A DNA stretch of 64,000 nt from Pseudonocardia hierapolitana (lineage in GTDB: Bacteria > Actinomycetota > Actinomycetes > Mycobacteriales > Pseudonocardiaceae). Made by a program: the position numbers and the translations under genes. The stretch spans positions 4,960,001 to 5,024,000 of the forward strand of contig NZ_VIWU01000001.1 of NCBI RefSeq assembly GCF_007994075.1, read 5' to 3'. The notes below the pieces were generated by a model. That model was given only the letters and a program-made list of their open reading frames with translations, ran no database searches and was not told where the DNA came from. Positions 25,627 to 36,552 of the stretch are shown here, in pieces. How positions within the stretch are numbered: the first letter of the stretch is position 1; the number at the start of each line of letters is the position of its first letter.

Positions 25627-27311
25627 GCGATTCTGGCACGGTGGTCGGGGTGAGTCCGCAGAGCAAGGGACGGAAGCGCAAGACGTCGGGGGCGCGCCGC
25701 CGGAACGAGCCGCAGGGACCCGATGCGGTGATCGCCCAGATCTGCCGCACCGCCGTCCGCGACGTGGAGTCCGCATCCGACGCGCTGGAGGCCGAGCTGC
25801 ACGCGTCGGGGCTGCTCGGCGTGTGGTGGGGCAAGTACCTGATCGACGCCGATCCGGAGGTCGTGTTCGGTGAGCCCCTGATCGCGTACGCGGGCCGCAA
25901 CCGGCGTTCGGGCGCGGTCGGCCTGCTGCGGCTGATCGCGGTGCTCGGGACCGATCGGCAGCGGGAGCAGGCCGCCGCGGCCGCCGACGCGCTCGTCGAG
26001 AGCGGGGTTCGCGAGCCGGGGTGGGTGCGGGAGCTCGGCACCGAGCAGGTCACCGAGGCGTGGAGGTACGGCGACGTCTTCGGCGACCAGACGGGAGTGC
26101 TGCTCGTCGTCGAGCGCGCCGGCGCCCGGCACGGGGTGGTCGCGCTGGTCGACCACACCCTCGACGGCATCGTGAAGGACGTGTTCGTCACCGACGAGCC
26201 GGACGCGGTGCTCGCGGACATCCGGGAGATCGACGACGCCGTCACCCACGTCCGCGGCATCACGCCGGAAGAAGCAGGTGCCGTCCTGGTCCCGGCGTTC
26301 GCGATGACCGATCGCCTGGCGGGCGCCGATCTCGAACCGCCGGTGGACGAGGAGTTCGGGCCGTCGCGGGCGCTGGCCGTGGCCCGGGTGCGGCTGCTGC
26401 CGGCCCCTGCACCGGCGCCTGCTCCCGCCCCCCTCGACGCCACCGCCCGGACCGCGGTCGTGGACGAGTTCCTCGGCTCCGAGGAGGCTCATGACCTCCA
26501 GCCCGCGGCCCGCGGCTGCGCGGAACTCCTCGTCGAGTTCGGGTCCGCGGTCGATCCGGCCCGGCCGCTGCGCGTCGGGCCCGGCCTCGTCGACCGGTTC
26601 CTCGACGAGACCCTCAACGACGGCCCGGAGATCTCGGACGACGAGTTCGAGGCGCTGCCCGCCACCGTGCGTGCGTGGGCGAGCTGGGCGGGGCGGCGGG
26701 CCGAGCTGCCCGAGGCGGCGATGGCCGTGCTGCTGGACGAGGTGGACGACATGGTCTGCTCGATCGGTCGTCCGAGCGATCCGGAGGCCGTCCCGTCCGA
26801 CGTCGCCGACGCCTACCTCGCAGGCCTCGACCTGGACGACGTGCAGCCGGAGGACCTGCCCGACGTGCTCGAACGCCGGATGTTCGCGGTGCCCGCCGTC
26901 GGCACCCGGATCGGGGACGAGGAGTTCCCGTTCCTCGACCCGAGCGACCCGGACGACCGCGGCATGCTCATCGAGGGGGAGCATCCGGAGTACCACGAGG
27001 CGCTCGCCGAGCCGGAGTCCGACACGGTGGACGGGGTGAGCCCGCGCCTGCACATCACGGTGCACGAGATCGTCGCCAACCAGCTGTGGGACGACGACCC
27101 GCCCGAGGTCTGGCGGTCGGCGAAGCGGCTGTCGGCCACCGGCATGGACCGCCACGACGTGCTGCACGCGATCGGGGAGGTGCTGGTGGAGCACCTGCAC
27201 GGCGCACTCACCGGGAGCGGGCCGTCAGATCCCGCCCGCTACGTGGAGCAGATCGACATCCTGGGCCGCACGGGGAAGGCCCGGGTCGTGCCCCTGCGCC
27301 GGAAACGGTGA
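25623..27311 (+). CDS. DUF1841-type protein of unknown function
   Basis: This 562-residue soluble protein starts with a Lys/Arg-rich segment (SPQSKGRKRKTSGARRRNE), has a Pro/Ala linker near residue 260 (PAPAPAPAPAP), an acidic middle, and ends with LHITVHEIVANQLWDDDP and DRHDVLHAIGEVLVEHL, which match my memory of the DUF1841 domain. No catalytic motif stands out. GTG 25623 overlaps the MetE-like stop (GTGA), and GTG 25650 is an alternative. The overlap implies co-expression with the MetE-like protein, the only clue to its role. Confidence 0.7.
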   Translation: MSDSGTVVGVSPQSKGRKRKTSGARRRNEPQGPDAVIAQICRTAVRDVESASDALEAELHASGLLGVWWGKYLIDADPEVVFGEPLIAYAGRNRRSGAVGLLRLIAVLGTDRQREQAAAAADALVESGVREPGWVRELGTEQVTEAWRYGDVFGDQTGVLLVVERAGARHGVVALVDHTLDGIVKDVFVTDEPDAVLADIREIDDAVTHVRGITPEEAGAVLVPAFAMTDRLAGADLEPPVDEEFGPSRALAVARVRLLPAPAPAPAPAPLDATARTAVVDEFLGSEEAHDLQPAARGCAELLVEFGSAVDPARPLRVGPGLVDRFLDETLNDGPEISDDEFEALPATVRAWASWAGRRAELPEAAMAVLLDEVDDMVCSIGRPSDPEAVPSDVADAYLAGLDLDDVQPEDLPDVLERRMFAVPAVGTRIGDEEFPFLDPSDPDDRGMLIEGEHPEYHEALAEPESDTVDGVSPRLHITVHEIVANQLWDDDPPEVWRSAKRLSATGMDRHDVLHAIGEVLVEHLHGALTGSGPSDPARYVEQIDILGRTGKARVVPLRRKR

Positions 27312-27396
27312 GCGCCGGACGCCCCGTGCGGCCGCGTGCCGTCCGAGCGTCCGCCGTACACCTGGCGACGATGCCCGCTCCGGTCACGAACATCGG

Positions 27397-28026
27397 CTAC
27401 GCGTTGCCTTCCTGTTCAGGACCCATGGCGCCGACCTCCAGCGGGCCGCGCCGTCGATAGGTGCTGATCACCACCCCCGTGCCGGTGGCACTGGTCTCCA
27501 CCAGCTCCAGCGTGGCCGGCGCCGTCCCCTCCGCGAACAGCCGCTTGCCGGGCCCGACCAGCACGGGGAACACCACCAGGACGAACTCGTCGACCAGGTC
27601 GTGCCGCAGCAGTGTCTGGACGAGGGTGCCGCTGCCGGAGACGTGGATCTCGCCGCCGGGCTGCTCCCGGAGTTCGGCAACCTCCTTGGCGACATCGCCG
27701 GAGAGGATGGTGGTGTTGGCCCACTCGGCGGTCGTCAGCGTGCGGGACACGACGTACTTGGGGATGCGGTTGAGCTTGGCGGCGATCGGGTCCTCGTCCC
27801 CGACCAGCGGCCAGCTGGCCGCGAAGCCCTCGTAGGTCTTGCGGCCCAGCAGCAGCGCGTCGGCCCGGTCGGTCAGCGCGACCATGCGTTGTCCGAGCTC
27901 GTCGTCGAACAGGGGCACGGTCCAGCCGCCGTGGGCGAAACCGCCCTCCTGATCCTCGTTCGGCGCGCCGGGCGCCTGCACCACGCCGTCCAGAGTCATG
28001 AACGAGCCGACTACGAGCTTTCGCAC
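27397..28026 (-). CDS. RibD C-terminal/dihydrofolate-reductase-fold protein
   Basis: This is a 209-residue protein of the DHFR-like family: MRKLVVGSFMTLDGVVQAPG at the start, ALLLGRKTYEGFAASWP, IHVSGSGTLVQTLLRHDLVD, and VFPVLVGPGKRLF. Members are common stand-alone NADPH-binding proteins of unknown substrate in actinobacteria; it is not the folate enzyme. It lies downstream of an AraC-type regulator on the same strand, 56 bases apart, and may be its target. Confidence 0.85.
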   Translation of the reverse strand: MRKLVVGSFMTLDGVVQAPGAPNEDQEGGFAHGGWTVPLFDDELGQRMVALTDRADALLLGRKTYEGFAASWPLVGDEDPIAAKLNRIPKYVVSRTLTTAEWANTTILSGDVAKEVAELREQPGGEIHVSGSGTLVQTLLRHDLVDEFVLVVFPVLVGPGKRLFAEGTAPATLELVETSATGTGVVISTYRRRGPLEVGAMGPEQEGNA

Positions 28027-28082
28027 GATGCCCCCTGTAGTTCCGTGTCTGCGAGATCGGAACGCTAGAGGCGCACCTGCGC

Positions 28083-28793
28083 CTACGTCTTGTAAAGGAG
28101 CGACAACGGCTCGCCGCCGCCTCCATCCCTCAGCGAGGTCGCGGTACGCCCGATGTAGCGGCTCAGGGAGTGGGCGAGGTGAGGCTGGTCGAAGTACCCC
28201 AGCCGGTTGACCACCTCGGCAGTCGGCAGGCCCTGCCGCAACAGCACCGCGGCCTGTCGGGCGCGATCGATCTGCCGGACGGCGCCGCGAGTGAGGCCGG
28301 TGGCCGCCACGAACCGCCGCTGGACCGTGCGTGCCGACGCATCCGGCTCCGCCCCACGAACCACGTCTGCCACGAGAGGATCCCGGACCACGACCCCCTC
28401 ACGCACGAGTCGCCGTACGAACGTCTCCGCGTTGTCGTAGTCGGGGAGATGCCATGCCGACCCGGCCAACCACACCGACGTGCCCGTCGCGTCGGGGATG
28501 TCCGCGTGCCCGTCGACCAGCCGGCCGACCGGGAGGTGCGGCATCGTCGTGCCGACCGCGAAGTCGATCCCGAAGAACGTGGCATCCTCGGGCACCGGCG
28601 CATGGCTCGCCTTCGACCCCGGGCCCTGCACCGCACCGTACGTCCGGCCGGACTGCTTCCAGAAGACCAGACTCCAACGCGGCGTCGCGACCGCCGTCAT
28701 CCGGGCGACGTCGTCGCTGCGGCTGCGCCACACGCGCTCGACGTACGGCGACGCCGACGGCCGGTGCTCGATCTCCAGCGTCATGCGGGACAT
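28083..28793 (-). CDS. AraC-family transcriptional regulator
   Basis: This is a 236-residue protein. The N-terminal part (about 1-135) is a sensor-like beta domain; the C-terminal part has the two AraC helix-turn-helix units, ASARTVQRRFVAATGLTRGA and TAEVVNRLGYFDQPHLAHSL. The second includes the usual GYFDQPHL signature. The effector is unknown. The ATG at 28793 is followed at once by the family-like MTLEIEHRPS. It is divergent from ligA and upstream of the reductase-like gene. Confidence 0.87.
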   Translation of the reverse strand: MSRMTLEIEHRPSASPYVERVWRSRSDDVARMTAVATPRWSLVFWKQSGRTYGAVQGPGSKASHAPVPEDATFFGIDFAVGTTMPHLPVGRLVDGHADIPDATGTSVWLAGSAWHLPDYDNAETFVRRLVREGVVVRDPLVADVVRGAEPDASARTVQRRFVAATGLTRGAVRQIDRARQAAVLLRQGLPTAEVVNRLGYFDQPHLAHSLSRYIGRTATSLRDGGGGEPLSLLYKT

Positions 28794-28903
28794 CCCTCTC
28801 GGCTCTCGTCGCGGTCGTGGACGCTACCGTTTCCGCACCGGCGGCCGGGCGCCACCCGTCGGGGCCGTGCTCGCCGACTCCGCATGTCGGTCCCCGTCGC
28901 TAA

Positions 28904-31222
<2,319 letters not shown>

Positions 31223-31301
31223 CCGGCATGATCATCTCCAGCGGGAGCACGTACGATCCGGTCGTCCGACGGCTAGGATTCCCGGGAATGGGGGTGCCAG
31301 C

Positions 31302-32048
31302 GTGCTGCAGGCGGTGCTGAACGGGTCGTGGCCGGCCGACGCGCACCCCCTGCTCCCGGTCACCGCGCGCCACCTCGCCCGTGACGCCCGCGCCGTCGCC
31401 GAGCTCAACATCACCTCGGTGCACGTGCACCCTCGCGACCCATCGGGAATCGAGACGCTCGACCCGGTGTTCGTCGGCGACACGGTCGCGGCCATCCGCG
31501 CGCAGGTGCCCTCGATGGAGATCGGCGTCACCACCGGCCGCTGGATCGAGCGCGACCCCCGCAAGCGGATCGAGGCCGTGCTCGCCTGGGGGCACCTCGG
31601 CGTCGGCAAGCCCGACGTGTGCTCGGTCAACGTGCACGAGAAGGGCTGGGTCGACGTCTGCGCCGCGGCCCGCTCGGTGGGCATCGGCATCGAGCTCGGG
31701 GTGTGGACCAGCGGCGACGCCGTCACGTTGCGCACCAACGGTGTGCCGCCCGGCACCACCCGGGTGCTCGCCGAGTCCACCGTCACCGACCCCAGCACCG
31801 CGGTGGCGGAGGGCCTCCGGGTCCTCCGCGCACTCGGCTCGATGCCGGTGCCGATCCTGCTGCACGGCGAGGACACGGGTGCGTGGCCGGTGCTGGAGCA
31901 GGCGATGATGCTGGGCATCGACACTCGGATCGGGTTCGAGGACGTGCTCGTCACCCCGAACGGGTATCTCGCCGCGGGCAACGACCATCTGGTCTCGGAG
32001 GCGCTCGGCATCCGCCGCAAGCTCCGGAGCAGCGGCTACCGCGTCTGA
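31302..32048 (+). CDS. BKACE-type (DUF849) beta-keto acid cleavage enzyme
   Basis: This is a 248-residue TIM-barrel protein. The metal-binding motif VHVHPRD is near residue 43, and GVTTGRWIE, VNVHEKGW, LLHGED and TRIGFEDVL follow the order known for BKACE enzymes such as 3-keto-5-aminohexanoate cleavage enzyme, which condense a beta-keto acid with acetyl-CoA. It is somewhat shorter than the 270-310 residues usual for the family, mainly at the N-terminus. No lysine-fermentation genes are near, so the substrate is unknown. TAGGAT at 31274 could be its -10. Confidence 0.78.
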   Translation: MLQAVLNGSWPADAHPLLPVTARHLARDARAVAELNITSVHVHPRDPSGIETLDPVFVGDTVAAIRAQVPSMEIGVTTGRWIERDPRKRIEAVLAWGHLGVGKPDVCSVNVHEKGWVDVCAAARSVGIGIELGVWTSGDAVTLRTNGVPPGTTRVLAESTVTDPSTAVAEGLRVLRALGSMPVPILLHGEDTGAWPVLEQAMMLGIDTRIGFEDVLVTPNGYLAAGNDHLVSEALGIRRKLRSSGYRV

Positions 32049-32159
32049 GCGCCCCACACCGGGCCTGGGCACTCGTTTTGGCTTTCGCCACAGAACTGCC
32101 CGGGTAGCCGTGGCCGGAGCCGTGGCATTGTGTGCGATGCGCGCAATAGCGTCGCCTAC

Positions 32160-33233
32160 ATGGGAGTGCTCGGCGACATCGGCAGACGAGCCCGCGGCGC
32201 GGCGGCGTGGTTCACGCAACCGCTGCTGCCCGACGACCTGCTCGGCACCCTGAACCCGCTGTGGTCCGCCACTGAACCGCACGCGCGGGTGGTGGGGCTG
32301 CGCCGGGAGGCCGCCGACACGACCACGCTGCTGCTACGCACCGGCCGGGCGCGCACCCCGCACCGGGCCGGACAGTTCGTCGGGATCGGGATCCGGCTCG
32401 ACGGCGTGTGGCAGTGGCGCACCTACTCGGTCACCTCCTGCCCCGACGATCCGCTGCTGGCCGTCACGATCACGGAGGTGCCGGGCGGCACGGTGTCCGG
32501 CGCGCTCGCGCACCGCACGCCGGTGGGCGCCCTGCTGCGCATCGGACCGCCCGCCGGTGAGTTCGTGCTGCCCGAACCGGTGCCGGAGAAGCTGCTGTTC
32601 GTCACGGCGGGCAGCGGCATCACCCCCGTCATGGGCATGCTGCGCGACCTCGCAGCCACCCGGCCCGAGACGCTCGGCGGCGCCGTCGTCGTCCATTGCG
32701 ACCGCACCCCCGAGGAGCTGGTGTTCGGGCCGGAGCTGCGCGCGCTCGCCGGTGCCACCGGCCTGCGGCTCGTCGAGCGGCACACGGCGGCCGACGGACG
32801 GCTCACCCCAGACGGGCTGGCCGACGCCGTCCCCGACTGGGCCGCCCGGCAGACGTGGGCCTGCGGCCCCGGCGGCCTGCTGGACGCGCTCACGGAGCAC
32901 TGGTCGCGCTACGGCGACCCGGACGCGCTGCACGTCGAGCGGTTCGTGCCGCCCACCCCCGCCGCGGACACCGGCAGCGGTGGCCGCGTCACGTTCACCA
33001 CGAGCGGGATCACCGCCGAAGCCGGCCCCGGCGTCCCGCTGATGGCGGCGGGCGAGGCGGCCGGCGCCCTGTTGCCGAACGGCTGCCGCATGGGCATCTG
33101 CCACACCTGCGTCGGGAAGCTGCGCTCCGGCGGAGTGTGCGACCTGCGCACCGGCGACGTGCACGACACCCCTGGCCAGAGCGTCCGCACGTGCGTCTCC
33201 GGCGCCGCGGGCGACGTCGAGATCGAGCTGTAG
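32160..33233 (+). CDS. Ferredoxin-NADP reductase-type electron donor for the desaturase
   Basis: This 357-residue protein has three modules: an FAD-binding barrel (WQWRTYSVTS, about 85-95), an NAD(P)-binding domain (LLFVTAGSGITPVMGMLRDL), and a C-terminal plant-type 2Fe-2S ferredoxin with cysteines in NGCRMGICHTCVGKL and VRTCVSG. It supplies electrons from NADPH. The desaturase gene follows after 8 bases. The arrangement equals mycobacterial Rv3230c-DesA3 from memory. TAGCGT 7 bases before the ATG suggests a leaderless mRNA. Confidence 0.9.
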   Translation: MGVLGDIGRRARGAAAWFTQPLLPDDLLGTLNPLWSATEPHARVVGLRREAADTTTLLLRTGRARTPHRAGQFVGIGIRLDGVWQWRTYSVTSCPDDPLLAVTITEVPGGTVSGALAHRTPVGALLRIGPPAGEFVLPEPVPEKLLFVTAGSGITPVMGMLRDLAATRPETLGGAVVVHCDRTPEELVFGPELRALAGATGLRLVERHTAADGRLTPDGLADAVPDWAARQTWACGPGGLLDALTEHWSRYGDPDALHVERFVPPTPAADTGSGGRVTFTTSGITAEAGPGVPLMAAGEAAGALLPNGCRMGICHTCVGKLRSGGVCDLRTGDVHDTPGQSVRTCVSGAAGDVEIEL

Positions 33234-33241
33234 GAGCGGAC

Positions 33242-34396
33242 ATGCCTGACACCCCCAGCGCTGCGGCGCACCTGACCGACGAGCAGGTCGAGGCCATCGG
33301 AGCCGAGCTCGACGCGATCCGCGCCGAGGTGGTCGGCAGCCTCGGCGAGCGCGACGCCCGGTACATCCAGCGCGTGATCGCGGTGCAGCGGGCCCTCGAG
33401 GTCGGCGGCCGTGGCGTGCTGATCTTCTCGCTGTTCCCGCCCGCCTGGATCGCCGGCACGGCCGCGCTGTCGGTGGCCAAGATCCTCGACAACATGGAGA
33501 TCGGGCACAACGTCCTGCACGGCCAGTGGGACTGGATGCGCGACCCGAAGATCCACTCGACGACCTGGGAGTGGGACCACGCCACGCCCGCCGAGGCGTG
33601 GAAGAAGACGCACAACTACGAGCACCACACGTTCACCAACATCCGGGGCAAGGACCGCGACCTCGGATACACGATCATGCGCATCACGCCGGAGCAGGAG
33701 TGGAAGCCGTCCAACCTGTTCCAGCCGCTCACCAACCTGGGCCTGTCGCTGATCTTCGAGTGGGGCATCGCGCTCTACGACCTCGAGCTGGACAAGGTGC
33801 GCGACGGCACCAAGCCGTGGCCGCAGGCCAAGGCGGAGCTGAAGACCTTCTGGCGCAAGAGCCGCAAGCAGCTCGCGAAGGACTACGTGCTGTTCCCGCT
33901 GCTGTCCGGCCCGGGCTTCCTGCACACGGCGCTCGCGAACCTCACCGCCAACGTCGTGCGCAACGTCTGGTCGCACGCGGTGATCTTCTGCGGGCACTTC
34001 CCGGACGGCACGGAGACGTTCGAGGAGGAGCGGCTCGAGGGTGAGACGAAGGGCCAGTGGTACGTCCGGCAGATGCTGGGCTCGGCCAACCTGTCCGGGG
34101 GCAAGCTCTTCCACATCATGACGGGCAACCTGAGCCACCAGATCGAGCACCACCTGTTCCCCGACGTCCCGAGCAACCGGTACGCGGAGATCGCGCCGAA
34201 GGTGCGGGACATCTGCGAGCGCTACGGCCTGCCGTACACCACCGGGTCGCTGCCGAGGCAGTACGGCAAGGTGCTGCGCAAGATCGCCCGCCTCGCGTTC
34301 CCCGGAGGCGGGGAGAAGGCCGCCCCGAAGTCCGGGGTCACCGCGCTCCCGGCGCGCCCGAAGCCGGTCGGCACCCCGGTCCGCCTGGCCGGCTGA
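33242..34396 (+). CDS. Membrane fatty acid (acyl-CoA) desaturase, DesA3-like
   Basis: This is a 384-residue integral membrane desaturase. The three histidine boxes for the di-iron centre are GHNVLHGQW, HNYEHHTFTN and HQIEHHLFPD. Hydrophobic segments lie between them. It probably introduces a cis double bond at C9 of stearoyl-type substrates, as DesA3 does. TAGGAGCGGAC before the ATG is the ribosome-binding site. The C-terminal 30 residues are Lys/Pro-rich and probably cytoplasmic. Confidence 0.9.
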   Translation: MPDTPSAAAHLTDEQVEAIGAELDAIRAEVVGSLGERDARYIQRVIAVQRALEVGGRGVLIFSLFPPAWIAGTAALSVAKILDNMEIGHNVLHGQWDWMRDPKIHSTTWEWDHATPAEAWKKTHNYEHHTFTNIRGKDRDLGYTIMRITPEQEWKPSNLFQPLTNLGLSLIFEWGIALYDLELDKVRDGTKPWPQAKAELKTFWRKSRKQLAKDYVLFPLLSGPGFLHTALANLTANVVRNVWSHAVIFCGHFPDGTETFEEERLEGETKGQWYVRQMLGSANLSGGKLFHIMTGNLSHQIEHHLFPDVPSNRYAEIAPKVRDICERYGLPYTTGSLPRQYGKVLRKIARLAFPGGGEKAAPKSGVTALPARPKPVGTPVRLAG

Positions 34397-34402
34397 CGTG
34401 CC

Positions 34403-34472
34403 CTCGCACACCGATCGTGGTGCTCGGACACCGACTGCAGTCGGTGTCCGAGCGACGGAGTCGGTGTGCGAG
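34403..34472. repeat. Nested palindrome between convergent genes
   Basis: An outer pair CTCGCACACCGA / TCGGTGTGCGAG (34403-34414, 34461-34472) encloses a perfect 32-bp palindrome without loop at 34422-34453 (arm GCTCGGACACCGACTG). It fills the gap between the desaturase stop and the convergent YHS gene stop. It may terminate both, and its units of about 20 bases arranged head to head recall the 22-bp arrays. Confidence 0.8.
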
Positions 34473-35081
34473 TCACGCGACGGCGTGGTCCTCGGCGAAG
34501 ACCTTGCGGCAGGACGGGGCGCAGAAGGCGTAGTCGACGCCGTCGTGGGTGAGCGTGAACCGCGCCGTGGCCCACTCCACGCGCATCCCGCAGATGGGGT
34601 CGACGGTGCTGCCCGCGGGGGCGGCGGGACGCTCGCCGGACTCGCGGTAGCCCCGGGTCATGAGGCGGGTGATCTCGGTGCTCGTGGTGGCCCGGCCGAG
34701 CGTGCCGAGGCAGTGCTCGCGCAGGCCGACGATCTGCACGACGCAGTGCGGGTCGCGGTACAGCCGAGTGGGGTCGGGCTCGGTGGCGGCGATCGCCTCG
34801 GTGACCATCGGCACGATGTGCCGGCCGAACTGCCGGTCGTTGCTCCACGACCGCGGCACCGTGAGTCTCACCAGGTAGCGGGGCGCCCCGTCCGGTGACG
34901 GACCACCGGTGGCCCAGGTCCCCGGCTGCCCGACCACGACGTGGACGAGCTCGCGCGCCGACTCCAGCACAGCGTCGGGCGCCGACTCCTCGGTGGTCAG
35001 GGCCAGCAGGATCTGGTCGGCCAGCTCGCGTTCGGCGTCGGCGGTCAGCGGGCGGCCCGTGACGAGCACCTCGACGGTCAT
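34473..35081 (-). CDS. Tautomerase-like/YHS domain fusion protein
   Basis: This 202-residue protein has two parts. Residues 1-115 resemble the tautomerase/4-oxalocrotonate fold (MTVEVLVTGRPLTADAERE...) but lack the N-terminal catalytic Pro. Residues 155-200 form a YHS metal-binding domain: VDPICGMRVEWATA and YAFCAPSCRKVF, with three Cys. The ATG overlaps the stop of the peroxiredoxin-like gene by one base (TGATG). Context suggests metal or redox handling under TetR control; no reaction is known to me. Confidence 0.7.
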   Translation of the reverse strand: MTVEVLVTGRPLTADAERELADQILLALTTEESAPDAVLESARELVHVVVGQPGTWATGGPSPDGAPRYLVRLTVPRSWSNDRQFGRHIVPMVTEAIAATEPDPTRLYRDPHCVVQIVGLREHCLGTLGRATTSTEITRLMTRGYRESGERPAAPAGSTVDPICGMRVEWATARFTLTHDGVDYAFCAPSCRKVFAEDHAVA

Positions 35082-35644
35082 CACGGCCGGTCCTCCGCCA
35101 CGGCGGGGACGAGCGCGAGCAGCTCGTCGACCGACCACTGATCGTCGACGTGCGCGCCGTGCTTCGCGGCCAGCACCCGGCCGTCCGGGGCGATCAGGAC
35201 GTCGGCGGGCAGGCCGAGTCGACCGCCCTCGGGGTGGGCCGGCGGAGCGGGACGGTCGCCGCGCCGGACGGCCCGCAGCTCCCGGGTGATCGCGCGGGCG
35301 ATCGCCGGCCAGCCGCGCGGATCGAGCAGGGCCCGCGGTCCGCGCTCCACGCCGAACTCCCGGTACAGGATGCGGCTGGGGTCGGCGACGACGTCCAACG
35401 GGAGGTCCGAGGTGTAGGGACGCAGGGCGTCGGCGCTGGAGTGGAAGACGACGACCTCGTGGATCCCGACGGCCTCGATCTCGGCAAGCCGGTTGGCCAC
35501 CGAACGCAGGTGCAGGTTGCAGACCGGGCACCCGGCGAACCGGCGGAACTGCAGGTGGACGAGGCGCTCCGGGTGGGGGACCGGCACGCGGGCGCCGGAG
35601 ACGGTGTCGAGCGTGCGGGCGGGCACGGTGGCGGGTGACGGCAT
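35081..35644 (-). CDS. Peroxiredoxin-like AhpC/TSA_2 protein
   Basis: This 187-residue thioredoxin-fold protein has an active-site FAGCPVCNLHL (CxxC), a VVFHSSADALRPYTSDLPL segment, and a C-terminal VLIAPDGRVLAAKHGAHVDD. It resembles the PRXL2/SelL-like redox family. It has a good ribosome-binding site, AAGGAG 8 bases before the ATG. It is the first gene of a two-gene unit divergent from a TetR regulator, with the intervening DNA carrying a 41-bp palindrome, so its expression is probably repressed by that TetR. Confidence 0.82.
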   Translation of the reverse strand: MPSPATVPARTLDTVSGARVPVPHPERLVHLQFRRFAGCPVCNLHLRSVANRLAEIEAVGIHEVVVFHSSADALRPYTSDLPLDVVADPSRILYREFGVERGPRALLDPRGWPAIARAITRELRAVRRGDRPAPPAHPEGGRLGLPADVLIAPDGRVLAAKHGAHVDDQWSVDELLALVPAVAEDRP

Positions 35645-35660
35645 CGACGGCTCCTTAAGA

Positions 35661-35701
35661 GTACAAGGTACGCGTACGTCCAGTATGCGCGTACCTTGTA
35701 C
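35661..35701. promoter_or_regulatory. 41-bp palindromic operator for the TetR regulator
   Basis: GTACAAGGTACGCG (35661-35674) and its exact reverse complement (35688-35701) flank 13 bases. The palindrome lies in the 68-base divergent gap, overlaps the -10-like TACGCT (35699-35704) in front of tetR, and lies just upstream of the peroxiredoxin-like gene's ribosome-binding site, so one protein could repress both directions. An inner GTACGCGTAC palindrome suggests two overlapping sites. Confidence 0.8.
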
Positions 35702-35712
35702 GCTGTCAAGCC

Positions 35713-36351
35713 GTGCCCCGACCCCGCTCGCTCACCGACGACCAGCTGGTCGCCGCCGCGCTCGCCGTCGTCGACCGCGACGGACTGTCGGCGCTGACGA
35801 TGCGCGCCGTCGCGAAGGAGCTCGGCGTGGCCACGATGGGCCTGTACCGCTACGTCGCCGACCGGCAGGCGCTGGAGCTGCTGGTCGTCGACCACGTGTT
35901 CCGCTCGGTCGACCTGGCGCTGCCGGACGCCGGCTGGCAGGAGCGCGTCCACGTACTGCTGGACCGCATGCGCGTGGCCGTGGCGCGGCATCCCGCGGTG
36001 GTTCCGCTGGTGTTGCGGCACCGGCAGGCCGCGCCCGCCTCGCTGCGTCTGATCGAGGCCATGCTGGCGGTGCTCACCGACGGCGGCTTCGACGGCACCG
36101 ACCGGGTGCTCGCCCAGCGCACGCTGATCGGCCACCTGCTCGGATTCCTGCAGAACGAGCACTTCGCCGCGCTGTCGGGGCCCGGCACGATCGTGATGTC
36201 CGAGCTGTCACCCGACGAGTACCCGTTGCTCGCGCGCACGGCCACCGATGCCCGGTCGGTGTCGCCCGACGAGGAGTTCCGGCGTGGGCTCGACATCGTC
36301 CTGCGTGGGCTCGTCACGAACCGAGCCCGTGCTGATGGGCCGGTCCCGTGA
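35713..36351 (+). CDS. TetR-family regulator
   Basis: This is a 212-residue regulator. The N-terminal HTH reads [40 protein letters not shown]; the rest is an all-helical ligand domain of the TetR_C class. It has TACGCT 8 bases before the GTG, so its mRNA is probably leaderless. It is divergent from the peroxiredoxin-like/YHS pair and likely binds the palindrome between them, controlling itself as well. The 200 bases after it hold no recognisable feature. Confidence 0.88.
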   Translation: MPRPRSLTDDQLVAAALAVVDRDGLSALTMRAVAKELGVATMGLYRYVADRQALELLVVDHVFRSVDLALPDAGWQERVHVLLDRMRVAVARHPAVVPLVLRHRQAAPASLRLIEAMLAVLTDGGFDGTDRVLAQRTLIGHLLGFLQNEHFAALSGPGTIVMSELSPDEYPLLARTATDARSVSPDEEFRRGLDIVLRGLVTNRARADGPVP

Positions 36352-36552
36352 TCGGCAGGTCGGTGCGAGAACGGTTGAATTCAGCCGCGTTCGCGCCGAG
36401 CCGCTGATCACGGCGGCGTGGGGTGCGTTGCGGAACGCGCCTGGCGAACAGGGCGTCGACCGTGGCGAACTCGGCCTTCACCCGGTCGGCTGGCACTCGA
36501 CCCCTGTCAGGTGGCCGTCGTCACCCGCGCCCGCGACACCGAACGCGTCCGC

